The notes under the pieces: generated by a model
What the model saw: the letters and a program-made list of their open reading frames with translations, nothing else
Databases searched by the model: none
What the model was told of the DNA's origin: nothing
Assembly (NCBI RefSeq): GCF_000244895.1
Contig: NZ_CM001441.1
Location: 4,554,198 to 4,618,197 of the forward strand
From: Desulfosporosinus youngiae DSM 17734
GTDB lineage: Bacteria > Bacillota > Desulfitobacteriia > Desulfitobacteriales > Desulfitobacteriaceae
Length of the DNA: 64,000 nt
Reading direction: 5' to 3'
Position numbers and translations under genes: made by a program
Shown here: piece by piece, positions 43,933 through 53,301 of the stretch
Position numbering within the stretch: the first letter of the stretch is position 1
Layout of the letters: the number at the start of each line of letters is the position of its first letter

Positions 43933-45235
43933 TCAAATCATCCTCCCGGTTCTTTGGCGCACAGGGCAAAATCATACTAAAGCAACTGCCTTCATGGGGA
44001 GTGCTCTCCATTCGCAAAAAACCGCCGTGCTCTTTCATAATGGTCAGGCTAATCGGTAATCCCAACCCTGTGCCCAATTCTTTTTCTTTTGTACTAAAAA
44101 AGGGGTCAAAAATAGCAGTCATCAGTTCTTCCGGTATTCCCGTGCCATTATCCTCAATATCTATTTGAACATTATTTTGCTCGGTATCATGTTTCGTCGT
44201 GATGATAATCTGTCCTCCTGCCGGCAGTGCATCTTTGGCATTGGTTAAGATATTGACAAGCACTTGCTCCAGTTGGTCTTTATTGCCGTTAACGATTGGT
44301 AGGGGGTTGAGGTTAAGAATAAAGATGATATCCTTGCGGGAAAACTGTCTTTCCAGCCAAACCACCGTTTCCTTGATTAAATTCCCCAGATCGACTAAGG
44401 CTGTTTCGTTTTTCGTTCGTCTGGAAAAAGAGAGTAACCCTCGAGTGATATGAGCTATCCGTTCTGTATGCTTTTTTATAACCAGCAGGTCTTTGACGAC
44501 CTCTTCAGGCAATTCTTTTTCCGAGGCCTCTAAAAGAAGCCATTCTAATCTGGACAGAATGATCCCTGTAGGATTGTTAATCTCGTGAGTAAGATTAGCC
44601 GCCAATCTTCCTGCAGCAGCTAACCGCTCAGAATAGATCAGCTGAAGCTGGGTCCTTTCCAGCTCTTTAATGGTTCTGAGCAATGACCTATTAAGCTGAG
44701 TAATTTCCTTATTAGCTTCTTCCAAATTATTCTTTTCCCGGGCCAGGCGATTCAGTAATTGAGAGCGTTGCAGAGTCGCCGCGACTTGGTTGGCTATGGC
44801 TAAGATAATTTCCAGAAAATCCCGGCTTAGCCCTTCTTTAACGGTGCTCTTAAGGGTAATCACGCCAAATATTTCCGTACCTGAGATCAACGGCACACAA
44901 ATATGGGACCGGAAAATTCTTCTGCAGGTTTCCCCGGCACTACAGGGACAAGCTTGATCCTGCCCTGAAATCATCGGCAATTGATCCCGTAAAGCCTTGC
45001 AATCTCCCGATGTTAACCCACTGCAAGCGTAATCTTCAGCCAATATATTAAAATTGCATTCGTAGTGAACAAAAATCTCCTCGATCTCTTCTTTTATTGC
45101 CGGTAACAGCTCTTCTATTTTTATGGGCAAAAAACCCGTTAAATTGTTTATTTTATGAAGTGCAATAATCTGTTTTTTCAGTTCCTCTTCAGAAGATGAC
45201 AACATGCTTTGCCTCATATCCATCCTGTCACACAT
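43925..45235 (-). CDS. Soluble histidine kinase with Cys-rich GAF sensor
   Basis: 436 residues, no membrane helix. Residues about 35-170 form a GAF-type sensor with seven cysteines between 60 and 113 (YEC, YACS, GDCK, ACPCSAGETC, HIC). A coiled coil leads to a DHp domain (LTHEINNPTGIILS, His about 218) and HATPase_c (NILTNAKDALPAGG, DNGTGIPEE, GTGLGLPIS). The Cys set suggests a metal, Fe-S or redox/thiol sensor in the cytoplasm. It overlaps both neighbours by 8 bases. Confidence 0.92.
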   Translation of the reverse strand: MCDRMDMRQSMLSSSEEELKKQIIALHKINNLTGFLPIKIEELLPAIKEEIEEIFVHYECNFNILAEDYACSGLTSGDCKALRDQLPMISGQDQACPCSAGETCRRIFRSHICVPLISGTEIFGVITLKSTVKEGLSRDFLEIILAIANQVAATLQRSQLLNRLAREKNNLEEANKEITQLNRSLLRTIKELERTQLQLIYSERLAAAGRLAANLTHEINNPTGIILSRLEWLLLEASEKELPEEVVKDLLVIKKHTERIAHITRGLLSFSRRTKNETALVDLGNLIKETVVWLERQFSRKDIIFILNLNPLPIVNGNKDQLEQVLVNILTNAKDALPAGGQIIITTKHDTEQNNVQIDIEDNGTGIPEELMTAIFDPFFSTKEKELGTGLGLPISLTIMKEHGGFLRMESTPHEGSCFSMILPCAPKNREDDLSG

Positions 45236-46235
45236 CCTTAGCAGCCTTAATTAATGCGGCAAGATTCTCCGGCTTGGTATCCAAAGGTATTTCACATCCT
45301 GAACTTAAAATAAACCTTCTACCGGCTGCCAGACTTATCAACTCTTTACCTTCACGAAGGATCTCCTGAGGCGTTTTATTAATAAAGCGGTAGGGTTTAA
45401 TATTTCCGGACACCAAAAAGTCTCCTTCCCACTTTAATGCTTCTTCCAACGGCACTTCATAATCTATACCGGCAATATCCACTCCGCATTGGCGATAGTA
45501 GGGCAAAAGCCCTTGGCTGTTTCCCGTTATCATCAGCCAGGAGGCTCTCGCCCCCGCTGATTTGAATTGGGAAAAAACAGCACGGATATGGGGTAATATA
45601 TAGCGGCCATACATCTCACTGGGAAGAATGCTTTGAGAAGAGCTGGGATCGATTACCGCCGAGATATGAGCGCCTTGAGCAAGTAAGGCCAAGCCGGATT
45701 TTAAAGAAACTCCGGAAGCGAACCTTATTATGTCTTCAAATTCACAAGGCGAATCAAGCAAAAGATATAAGAGTCTTTCCAATCCCATCAATTGGCTGGC
45801 AATACTCATAGGTCCCAATACCACTCCTACAATAGGCAGATTATCTCCCAGCTCAGCCTTTAGAAAGGCGGCAGCCCGCAGTAATTCCGGCATTCTGCCA
45901 TCTGTTAAAGGGTTGAAATCCGGTAATTCTTTTAATTGTTTGGGATCTTCCAATCTGTATTTTTCAATATACGGATAAGCATTTTCCGGAAAATATATTT
46001 TTGATCCCAAAGCCTCTGCTTCGATGCAGTTATCTCCATAGACAAAGACCGCATCATAGTCGAATTTCTGCTGTGAATTCAACTGACATTGCGCCAAAAT
46101 TTCTCCGTTTTGCAGATATTCTTTTAATTTTACCTTTGTTAAAAATGCCGCCCCTCCAAATACCAACGGAATACAAAGTGACTTACCAAAAGCATGACCT
46201 GCCAGAGCAGCCTCTAACCTCTGTAACCTATTCAC
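45228..46235 (-). CDS. URO-D/MtaA-fold methyltransferase-like protein lacking the His-x-Cys zinc motif
   Basis: 335 residues of the uroporphyrinogen-decarboxylase/methylcobamide:CoM methyltransferase superfamily (GVVLGPMSIASQLMG, AVIDPSSSQSILPSEMY). In MtaA-type enzymes the zinc ligands come from a His-x-Cys pair and a later Cys. Here the first site reads WLMITGNSQG, with no His or Cys, while the later Cys (LSSGCEIPLDTKPEN) remains. It may therefore not activate a thiol substrate. It is coupled to the corrinoid-protein gene by a four-base overlap. Confidence 0.82.
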   Translation of the reverse strand: MNRLQRLEAALAGHAFGKSLCIPLVFGGAAFLTKVKLKEYLQNGEILAQCQLNSQQKFDYDAVFVYGDNCIEAEALGSKIYFPENAYPYIEKYRLEDPKQLKELPDFNPLTDGRMPELLRAAAFLKAELGDNLPIVGVVLGPMSIASQLMGLERLLYLLLDSPCEFEDIIRFASGVSLKSGLALLAQGAHISAVIDPSSSQSILPSEMYGRYILPHIRAVFSQFKSAGARASWLMITGNSQGLLPYYRQCGVDIAGIDYEVPLEEALKWEGDFLVSGNIKPYRFINKTPQEILREGKELISLAAGRRFILSSGCEIPLDTKPENLAALIKAAKDV

Positions 46236-46888
46236 TCCACAACATTCCCTTCATAAACCTGGAGAAATCTTATCAGTTCAAAGGCATCTTTCGCTATCAT
46301 ATCCACATCGAGATCCTCTTTTTCTAATTGTTTAACAGAAGCCCCCCCAGCTATCACCATAATATCCGCCCTATTCTCTTCCCTTAGCAACCTCTTTATC
46401 TCTCTAATGCCCGCCGCTGAGGAAAAGATTAAGCTGCTCACTCCGATAAAATCTGCCTTTTCCGCTTTAGCAGTCATTACGAATTGAGCAGGTGGAACAT
46501 CTTTGCCTAAGTCGATTACTTTATAACCCACCGTTCTTAAGAGAGTCGTGACGATGTTTTTCCCCAAATCATGGATATCCCCTTGAATTGTACCCATGAC
46601 AAATACTCCTTTTAACCGGAAGGAACCAAACTCGGCAGGCAATTTTTCCATCTCCGGACAAACCACCTCATCGACAACCTCTTTCATTGCTCTGGCCGCT
46701 AATAAAATTTCTAAGAGATTGAATTGATTCATATTGCATTTTGCATCGAGGGAATCCAAAGCTCTTGTCAGCCCTTCTACTAATTGAGTTATCCTATAAC
46801 CTTTGGCTAATAAATCCCTTGCGATAAAAACAGACTCCTTTGCATTCCCTTGTATGACGGTTTCCACTAAGTCGGCGACATCGTCCAA
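46232..46888 (-). CDS. Corrinoid (B12-binding) protein, MtbC/MtaC-like
   Basis: 218 residues: N-terminal four-helix cap domain (about 1-90) and B12-binding Rossmann domain with the base-off motif GDIHDLGKNIV (about 103-113) and GVSSLIFSS plus VIAGGASV. Carries a methyl group between methyltransferases in this family. Start is TTG (46886-46888) with AAGGTG upstream. It is the first gene of a four-gene operon ending with a two-component system. Confidence 0.9.
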   Translation of the reverse strand: MDDVADLVETVIQGNAKESVFIARDLLAKGYRITQLVEGLTRALDSLDAKCNMNQFNLLEILLAARAMKEVVDEVVCPEMEKLPAEFGSFRLKGVFVMGTIQGDIHDLGKNIVTTLLRTVGYKVIDLGKDVPPAQFVMTAKAEKADFIGVSSLIFSSAAGIREIKRLLREENRADIMVIAGGASVKQLEKEDLDVDMIAKDAFELIRFLQVYEGNVVE

Positions 46889-46958
46889 ATCTTCACCTTC
46901 TCTCTATGGACTATTACCAACCTTTTATTTCTCCCGACAACAGCTATATACCTCTATT

Positions 46959-46987
46959 TTACTAGATGCTGAACAGCTTTAGGTCAA
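46959..46987 (-). promoter_or_regulatory. Probable sigma-A promoter of the corrinoid/two-component operon
   Basis: On the minus strand TTGACC (46982-46987) and TAGTAA (46959-46964) are spaced 17 bases. The -35 box directly abuts the T-run of the terminator at 46987-47032. Leader to the TTG start is about 65 bases. Confidence 0.5.
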
Positions 46988-47032
46988 AAAAAGCTTGAAC
47001 ACCCTGTGAATACAAGGGTCTTCAAGCTTTTT
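46987..47032 (-). terminator. Intrinsic terminator after ribF
   Basis: AAAAAAGCTTGAA and TTCAAGCTTTTT arms continue into ACCCT/AGGGT with one mismatch; the minus strand ends with a run of seven T. It ends the ribF operon 40 bases past the ribF stop. Confidence 0.9.
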
Positions 47033-47058
47033 ATAGCATCATAACTGTCAAAGACAGT

Positions 47059-47087
47059 AGAATACATGGCAATTATAGTTTCGTAAA
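47059..47087 (-). promoter_or_regulatory. Vestigial rpsO-type promoter at the ribF 3' end
   Basis: TTTACG (47082-47087) and TATTCT (47059-47064) at 17-base spacing on the minus strand, at the same place relative to the ribF stop as the rpsO promoter at 9532-9560. If active it would make an RNA of about 65-70 bases ending at the terminator 46987-47032. Confidence 0.45.
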
Positions 47088-48008
47088 GTTGCACAGTTCC
47101 AATACACCTTTGGCATTAGAACAGTCCTTTTCTAACTGAGCTAAAAGCTCGTTTACCCCATTGAATTTTCGTTCATCACGCAAACGTTCTACGATCATTA
47201 CTGTAATCTCCCTGCCATACAAATCACCGTCAAAATCAATGAAATGAACTTCAACCACCGTATCATACATTTCATGAAAGGTAGGCTTCATACCGATGTT
47301 CATCATCCCTAAGACGCGCGTTCCGTCAATCAAGCTCCAAACCGCGTAGACCCCCCGCTTCGGAATCAGATAATCTTCGGAAGTGAGAATATTGGCAGTT
47401 GGATAACCAAGCTGACGACCGCGCTCTTCTCCATGTACCACTATCCCGCGCAAGCAAGGAAGTCTCCCAAGCAGAGAACTCGCCGATTGAATATCCCCTT
47501 GAAGTAATGCTTTACGGATACTGCTCGAGGAAATCACCCGGCCACCCATTGTCTGAGCTTGAAGTACACTAACTCCAAATCCATGTTTCTGCCCTAAGGC
47601 CTGAATCAACTCAGGATTACCCTTACCTTGGGCACCAAATGAATAATTAAACCCCACCACAACATGAATCACTCCAAGGGGTATGAGAATCTTCTCTACA
47701 AACTGTTCCGGGGAAGTGTTCGCCATCTCCATGTTAAAGGGGAGATGGTAAACAGTACGGACCCCAATCTCCTCCATATAATGCAATCGTTCCTGAGTCG
47801 TGGATAATAGCTTTATTCCCCGTTCGGGGAATAATACTTTTAGAGGGTGAGGTTCAAAGACCAAAACGTCGAGTCCCACTCCTAAACGTTCAGCTTGTTC
47901 CAGTCCATGCTCAAGTAATCGACGATGTCCCAGATGTACTCCATCAAAATTACCTAACGCTAAGACACATGGCTCTCTTTCTATAGGTAAACTAGTTCGA
48001 ACTTGCAC
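47073..48008 (-). CDS. ribF: Bifunctional riboflavin kinase/FAD synthetase
   Basis: Makes FMN and FAD. The N-terminal nucleotidyltransferase domain has GNFDGVHLGHRRLL (about 18-31) and GFNYSFGAQGKG; the C-terminal kinase domain has GEERGRQLGYPTAN and GVYAVW. 311 residues is normal. Start GTG (48006-48008) follows AGGAGGG. Its C-terminus (KDCSNAKGVLELCNFTKL) is duplicated in degenerate form at 9546-9651, next to rpsO. Confidence 0.96.
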   Translation of the reverse strand: MQVRTSLPIEREPCVLALGNFDGVHLGHRRLLEHGLEQAERLGVGLDVLVFEPHPLKVLFPERGIKLLSTTQERLHYMEEIGVRTVYHLPFNMEMANTSPEQFVEKILIPLGVIHVVVGFNYSFGAQGKGNPELIQALGQKHGFGVSVLQAQTMGGRVISSSSIRKALLQGDIQSASSLLGRLPCLRGIVVHGEERGRQLGYPTANILTSEDYLIPKRGVYAVWSLIDGTRVLGMMNIGMKPTFHEMYDTVVEVHFIDFDGDLYGREITVMIVERLRDERKFNGVNELLAQLEKDCSNAKGVLELCNFTKL

Positions 48009-48071
48009 CGATTTGACCCTCCTATATTATCTAAACTTGGCTGCCAAGCTTTCAAGTTTTGCAGCCAAGTA

Positions 48072-48992
48072 TCATGCGAAAACTTTATGGGGATAAAGAC
48101 TGTCCTCTCGCCAGACCCCAATTCCGATTAATTCTTCACCCTCCATGACCTGAACAAAACTCGATGTTCCAACGTAGGATCCCGCCTCGGGCAGCGAATT
48201 CTTTTCGGCGGAATGAATAAGGACTTGTGCTTTTTTTGTAGGCAATCCGTGGCGAAAAGCCTTGGCACGCGCTTCGGCTAAGAATACCCTTGGCAGATCA
48301 AGGCCAGCGGTCAACGGAAGCAGAAAAGAATCGTTACCGGTACGTACAGCCTCTCCAATTTCCTCAAGTGTCCAGCTGTCTTGGATCTTAAATGGCCCGG
48401 AACGAACTCGCAGCAAATAGGACATATGCGCTCCACAGCCCAAAACTTGTCCCATATCATGACATAATGTCCTTATGTAAGTTCCTTTTGAGCACTCAAT
48501 CTCTAAAATCGCCTTAGGATACTCTTCCTCAAACCATTCTTTCAGGTTCAAGCGATAGATAGACACTTCACGTGAGGGTCTATCTATCGATATCCCTTGC
48601 CGGGCATATTCGTAGAGATGCTTGCCTTCTTTGCGAACAGCGGAATACATCGGAGGCACCTGGGACACTTTCCCTATAAAGCCGGGTAAAATTCGTTCTA
48701 AATCCTTTCTCTTCAGCCGGGGAGAAATCTCTCGAATTACTTTACCATATGAGTCCTGAGTATCCGTTGTAACCCCAAAGGTTACTTCGCTGATATAAGC
48801 TTTCCCTTGTTCTGTTATATACTCTGCTAAACGGGTTCCCTTGCCCACACAAATTGGCAATACGCCGGCCACACCAGGATCCAGCGTTCCGGTATGTCCT
48901 ACTTTCTTTAGTTTCAAAGTTTTCCTTATCCAGACAACGACATCCGAAGACGTCATTCCTGTCGGCTTGAGAACGTTAATGATTCCTTCCAA
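48072..48992 (-). CDS. truB: tRNA pseudouridine(55) synthase
   Basis: Isomerises U55 in the T-loop of tRNAs. Family motifs: INVLKPTGMTSSDVV, KKVGHTGTLDPGVAGVLP with the catalytic Asp (about residue 39), and CSKGTYIRTLCHDMG. 306 residues. The start is TTG (48990-48992) with GAGGAGG nine bases upstream, lying inside the end of nrnA (17-base overlap), indicating coupled translation. Confidence 0.96.
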   Translation of the reverse strand: MEGIINVLKPTGMTSSDVVVWIRKTLKLKKVGHTGTLDPGVAGVLPICVGKGTRLAEYITEQGKAYISEVTFGVTTDTQDSYGKVIREISPRLKRKDLERILPGFIGKVSQVPPMYSAVRKEGKHLYEYARQGISIDRPSREVSIYRLNLKEWFEEEYPKAILEIECSKGTYIRTLCHDMGQVLGCGAHMSYLLRVRSGPFKIQDSWTLEEIGEAVRTGNDSFLLPLTAGLDLPRVFLAEARAKAFRHGLPTKKAQVLIHSAEKNSLPEAGSYVGTSSFVQVMEGEELIGIGVWREDSLYPHKVFA

Positions 48993-49959
48993 CCTTTAAC
49001 GCCTCCTCAATCACTGTAATGATGCTTTGTTTTGCTTCTGCTATTGGGACACGGAATGTACAACCCGCAGCCCGATTATGCCCTCCTCCGCCAAACTGAG
49101 CGGCTATCTCATTAACGTTCAGCCAGAGGTTCGATCGCAGACCTCCTTTAATTTCCAGAGGTCCCACTTCTTTTAGCAGCACCGCCACCTCTACGCCCGC
49201 AATACTGCGTGCGTGATTGACCAGACCTTCACTCAATTCCTGCCCCGCACCGCTTTTTTGAAAATCCTCTAAGCTTAAGGTCATGAGGGCTAACTGACCC
49301 TCAGCGTATAGTTCGAGCCCATTTAAAGCATATTGCAGCAACTTGATTTGAGAAAGAGGCTTTTGATCAAAAAGGCTATGGTGAATATTCGAGATATTAA
49401 TATCCTTATCCATCAACTCAGCTGCCAAACGGTGAGTTTGCGCTGTGGTGTTGCTATACTGAAAGCAGCCCGAATCTGTCACGATGGCTGTGTAAAGGTT
49501 AGTAGCTATGTCCCTGTCGATCTCTACGCCAAGCAGGTTAATGAGAATCAAGGCCAGTTCTCCGACAGCACTCGCTCGGGAATCAACCCAGTTCACGTGC
49601 CCAAAGTACTGATTCGAGATGTGATGATCTAGGTTAAGCACCATAGTATCTTTTGAAATATCCGACATAGAAAGACTAACACGCCCTAAATCAGTACAGT
49701 CCACAAACATCAGGGTTTCGGGCTGAGGATCAGGCAACTGCTGACTTATTCGGGACGCTCCCGGCAAAAACACTAAATTGCCAGGTACGGAATTCGGGTT
49801 GTAAAAGGATACTTCCTTCCCGATTTTCTCTAATGCCAGTCCGATTGCCAGCATTGATCCCAAACAATCTCCATCAGGCGATACATGGGAGAAAAGCGCC
49901 ACTTTTGGCGCTTTTCTTAGAACCGCGATGAATTCTTCGACAAGGCTATTTTTATTCAT
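48976..49959 (-). CDS. nrnA: DHH-family oligoribonuclease/pAp phosphatase
   Basis: Degrades nano-RNAs and 3'-phosphoadenosine 5'-phosphate. DHH motifs: FSHVSPDGDCLGSM (first metal site), DCTDLGR, LDHHISNQYFG, and the C-terminal DHHA1 motif GGGGHNRAAGCTF. Start 49959 chosen for AAGGAAG upstream; a longer frame to 49998 lies within rbfA. It overlaps rbfA by 8 bases and truB by 17. Confidence 0.94.
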   Translation of the reverse strand: MNKNSLVEEFIAVLRKAPKVALFSHVSPDGDCLGSMLAIGLALEKIGKEVSFYNPNSVPGNLVFLPGASRISQQLPDPQPETLMFVDCTDLGRVSLSMSDISKDTMVLNLDHHISNQYFGHVNWVDSRASAVGELALILINLLGVEIDRDIATNLYTAIVTDSGCFQYSNTTAQTHRLAAELMDKDINISNIHHSLFDQKPLSQIKLLQYALNGLELYAEGQLALMTLSLEDFQKSGAGQELSEGLVNHARSIAGVEVAVLLKEVGPLEIKGGLRSNLWLNVNEIAAQFGGGGHNRAAGCTFRVPIAEAKQSIITVIEEALKVGRNH

Positions 49960-50326
49960 GAGAATCTTCCTTACCCGTTTCATCGGATGCCCCAACATCC
50001 TTCAACAATTTGGCAATATGTGCACCATGTTGAATGGAAGGATCGTATTTGAAAACGATGGATGGCGTATGCCGGAGCCGTACTCGTTTTCCGATCTCAC
50101 TGCGAATAAACCCTGCTGCCCTATTTAAGGAATTCAATGAAGCATTTCCTTCTTCCTCAGTTCCCAAAACGCTAACATACACTTTTGCATGTGATAAATC
50201 GTCAGCGACATCAACACTTGTCAGAGTTACAAAACCTATACGGGGATCTTTTAATTCCACTCGAATAAGTTGAGATATCTCTTCTTTAAGTGTTTCTGCC
50301 AACCGATTAGGTCGATGTTTTGACAT
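49952..50326 (-). CDS. rbfA: Ribosome-binding factor A
   Basis: 30S maturation factor with a KH-like fold. Recognised from RLAETLKEEISQLIRVELKD, DLSHAKVYVSVLG and RSEIGKRVRLRHTPSIVF. 124 residues. Located between infB and nrnA as in most Firmicutes, 24 bases after infB. Confidence 0.96.
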   Translation of the reverse strand: MSKHRPNRLAETLKEEISQLIRVELKDPRIGFVTLTSVDVADDLSHAKVYVSVLGTEEEGNASLNSLNRAAGFIRSEIGKRVRLRHTPSIVFKYDPSIQHGAHIAKLLKDVGASDETGKEDSHE

Positions 50327-50350
50327 ACCTATACCTCCAGGGGGAATTTA

Positions 50351-53257
50351 CTATAATGTGCGCTTAACTTCTTCCATGATAAACGCCTCAATAATGTCTG
50401 CTTCCTTGAGATCATTATATTTTTCGATTCCAATTCCGCATTCAAAACCCTCGGCAACCTCTTTAGCATCATCCTTAAATCGCTTTAATGATTCCATAAC
50501 ACCCTCATGAATGACTATGCTATCCCTGATAACGCGTACTTTTGCAGAACGAATGATTTTCCCTTCGATTACCATACATCCAGCCACTGTGCCTGCTTTT
50601 GGAACTTTAAAGACTTGGCGGACTTCTGCCTTGCCCACCACAACTTCTTTAAAGGAAGGATCCAGCAAACCGGTCATGGCTGCTTTGACATCTTCAATGG
50701 CATCATAGATGACTCGATACAGACGTAAATCGACACCCTCCAGTTCGGCCGTTGCCTTTGCATTAGCATCCGGTCGGACATTGAAGCCTAAAATAATGGC
50801 ATTTGAAGCTGAGGCCAGCATAATATCTGTTTTATTGATTGCACCGACTCCGCCATGGATTGGGTTAACACGTACCTCACTTGTCGAAAGGCGCAGCAAG
50901 GACTGCTTTAGGGCCTCGACGGATCCTTGCACATCCGCTTTAATAATAATATTCAATTCTTTGATTTCACCCTCTTTAATCTTATCAAAGAGGTCTTCTA
51001 AGCTGACTTTGACAGCTACGCTTTGCTTGGATTCTTCTGCTTTTCGTACAGCGATACGTGCTGAGGTTATCTGGCGAGCCAATTTTTCATCGGCCACAAC
51101 GTAGAAAGGTTCTCCCGCTTCAGGCACTTCAGATAAACCCTGTACTTCAACCGGCATAGATGGCCCGGCCTTTTTGACACGCCGGCCTTTTTCATCCAAC
51201 ATGGCCTTAATCCGGCCATAAGCACACCCGGCAACTGCCACATCCCCGATGTTAAGAGTTCCTTTAGAAACCAGAACGGTTGCCACCGGACCCTTTCCCT
51301 TATCTAACTCTGCCTCAATAACATTTCCAGCCGCAGGCCGATTCGGATTTGCTTTATAATCACGGATTTCAGCGACCAATAAAATCATCTCAAGCAGTTG
51401 TTCGATGCCAATATTATTCTTTGCAGATACAGGAACGGCAATCGTATCTCCGCCCCATTCTTCAACAACGAGACCGTACTCAGTCAGTTCTTGCTTTACT
51501 TTATCCGGAGATGCATTTTCTCTATCTATCTTATTAATAGCCACGATGATCGGAACCTCAGCAGCCTTTGCGTGATTAATCGCTTCAATAGTTTGTGGCA
51601 TGATTCCATCATCAGCAGCTACTACTAATATGGCTATATCTGTAACTTGCGCACCACGAGCACGCATTGAAGTAAACGCTTCGTGTCCGGGGGTATCTAA
51701 GAAGGTAATTTTTTGACCATTGATTTCTACTTGATAAGCCCCGATATGCTGCGTAATTCCTCCTGCTTCCGAAGCAGTTACATGAGTCGTACGAATGGCA
51801 TCTAAGAGAGAGGTTTTCCCGTGGTCAACGTGTCCCATTACGGTAACGACCGGTGGACGGAAAACAAGATCTTCAGGATCATCTTGGATCTCCTCAATAA
51901 TTGCCAATGATTTCTCGGCCTTAACCTCTACTGTAACACCCATTTCGCCTGCCAAAATCGTTGCGGTTTCAACGTCCAACTCCTGATTAATAGTAGCCAT
52001 AACTCCCAGATTCATAAGCTGTTTAATCAGTTCTCCCGCCTTACGACTCATTTTGGAGGCTAAATCTTGAACGGATATCGAACCCTGTATCACAATATGC
52101 TTCGGAGTAGTATCCCGCACTTCTTTTTTGGGACGCTTTTGAAAACGTTTATGTTGTGAGCGAAGTGCATTTTCTCTTTCTTTTTCCTGTTCCCGTTTGC
52201 GCTCGTAGGCTTTGTCTTGAGCTTTCTTGTTAGCAGGCATCTGTCTCTTGGCTTGCTCTACAATCATTGGAGACGGTGGCGCACCCGCACCTGCACGTGA
52301 AGACATGCCTGGACGCGGACCTTGAGACTGTCCTTGATACCCTGGACGGGGTCCCTGGGACTGACCTTGGTAGCCTGGACGCGGACCTTGGGACTGTCCC
52401 TGATACCCTGGACGGGGTCCCTGGGACTGACCTTGGTAGCCTGGACGCGGGCCTTGAGACTGTCCCTGATACCCTGGACGAGGTCCCTGGGGCTGACCTT
52501 GGTAGCCTGGACGCGGGCCTTGAGACTGTCCCTGATACCCCGGACGGGGTCCCTGGGGCTGACCTTGGTAACCCGGTCGGGGTCCCTGAGGCTGACCTTG
52601 ATAGCCCGGTCGGGGTCCCTGGGGCTGACCTTGGTAACCCGGTCGGGGTCCCTGGGACTGACCTTGATAGCCCGGTCGGGGCCCCTGGGGCTGACCTTGG
52701 TAACCCGGTCGGGGTCCCTGGGGCTGACCTTGATAGCCCGAACGGGGCCCTTGAGACTGTCCCTGATACCCTGGACGGGGTCCTTGGGGCTGACCTTGGT
52801 AACCTGGTCGGGGTCCCTGAGGCTGACCTTGGTAACCCGGTCGGGGTCCCTGGGGCTGACCTTGATAACCCGGTCGGGGTCCTTGAGGACGCCCTTCCGC
52901 TCCCGGACGCGGACCTTGGGAACGCACTTCTGTTCCAGGACGGGGACCTTGGGAACGCACTTCTGTTCCAGGACGGGGACTTTGTGGCTGTCGTTCTATT
53001 GCTGAACGGGGTTCTTTCAGCTTACTGTCTTGTTCTGATTCAGTTGCAATTGGCTTAGTTTCTTTAGTATTTTTGTGTTCAGAATGCTCCAAATTTGTCT
53101 CCTTTCCTTTCAGCTGGTTCCGTAAACGATCCGCATCTTTTTGATCAACTGTACTTAAATGATTTTTCACATCTGTTCCCATAGCCACGAGTCTTGTCAT
53201 CACTTCTTTACTGCTAAAATTTAATTCTTTTGCTAATTCATGAACACGAATACTCAT
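50351..53257 (-). CDS. infB: Translation initiation factor IF-2 with long repeat domain
   Basis: 968 residues. N-terminal IF2N domain (1-55, [18 protein letters not shown]), then a disordered region containing about twenty 11-residue repeats (GYQGQ-P/S-QGPRP type, about residues 97-316), a second IF2N domain ([17 protein letters not shown]), and the G domain with [20 protein letters not shown] and NKID, followed by domains II-IV. Firmicute IF-2 is usually 700-900 residues; the excess is due to the repeats. ATG start. Confidence 0.97.
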   Translation of the reverse strand: MSIRVHELAKELNFSSKEVMTRLVAMGTDVKNHLSTVDQKDADRLRNQLKGKETNLEHSEHKNTKETKPIATESEQDSKLKEPRSAIERQPQSPRPGTEVRSQGPRPGTEVRSQGPRPGAEGRPQGPRPGYQGQPQGPRPGYQGQPQGPRPGYQGQPQGPRPGYQGQSQGPRSGYQGQPQGPRPGYQGQPQGPRPGYQGQSQGPRPGYQGQPQGPRPGYQGQPQGPRPGYQGQPQGPRPGYQGQSQGPRPGYQGQPQGPRPGYQGQSQGPRPGYQGQSQGPRPGYQGQSQGPRPGYQGQSQGPRPGYQGQSQGPRPGMSSRAGAGAPPSPMIVEQAKRQMPANKKAQDKAYERKREQEKERENALRSQHKRFQKRPKKEVRDTTPKHIVIQGSISVQDLASKMSRKAGELIKQLMNLGVMATINQELDVETATILAGEMGVTVEVKAEKSLAIIEEIQDDPEDLVFRPPVVTVMGHVDHGKTSLLDAIRTTHVTASEAGGITQHIGAYQVEINGQKITFLDTPGHEAFTSMRARGAQVTDIAILVVAADDGIMPQTIEAINHAKAAEVPIIVAINKIDRENASPDKVKQELTEYGLVVEEWGGDTIAVPVSAKNNIGIEQLLEMILLVAEIRDYKANPNRPAAGNVIEAELDKGKGPVATVLVSKGTLNIGDVAVAGCAYGRIKAMLDEKGRRVKKAGPSMPVEVQGLSEVPEAGEPFYVVADEKLARQITSARIAVRKAEESKQSVAVKVSLEDLFDKIKEGEIKELNIIIKADVQGSVEALKQSLLRLSTSEVRVNPIHGGVGAINKTDIMLASASNAIILGFNVRPDANAKATAELEGVDLRLYRVIYDAIEDVKAAMTGLLDPSFKEVVVGKAEVRQVFKVPKAGTVAGCMVIEGKIIRSAKVRVIRDSIVIHEGVMESLKRFKDDAKEVAEGFECGIGIEKYNDLKEADIIEAFIMEEVKRTL
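52310..52969 (-). repeat. 33-bp coding minisatellite in infB
   Basis: About 17 copies of a 33-base unit encoding [11 protein letters not shown] or [11 protein letters not shown], preceded by three related units ([22 protein letters not shown]). Copies differ at synonymous sites (for example two styles of Pro-Gly codons in blocks), showing repeated unequal exchange. The P/S alternation defines sub-blocks. The antisense frames are also open but only as shadows. Confidence 0.95.
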
Positions 53258-53301
53258 TTAACCACCCCCACATAATCGGCTCCCACATTACGCTCCAAGC
53301 A

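Noticed and set aside
52310-52969. CRISPR-like regular repeat
   Set aside because: Units are contiguous with no spacers and keep the infB frame.
52267-53058. Long plus-strand frames opposite the infB repeats (Leu/Asp/Gly-rich repeats)
   Set aside because: They are mirror translations of the 33-base repeats; a 33-base unit keeps all frames open. No ribosome site, and infB is the known gene.
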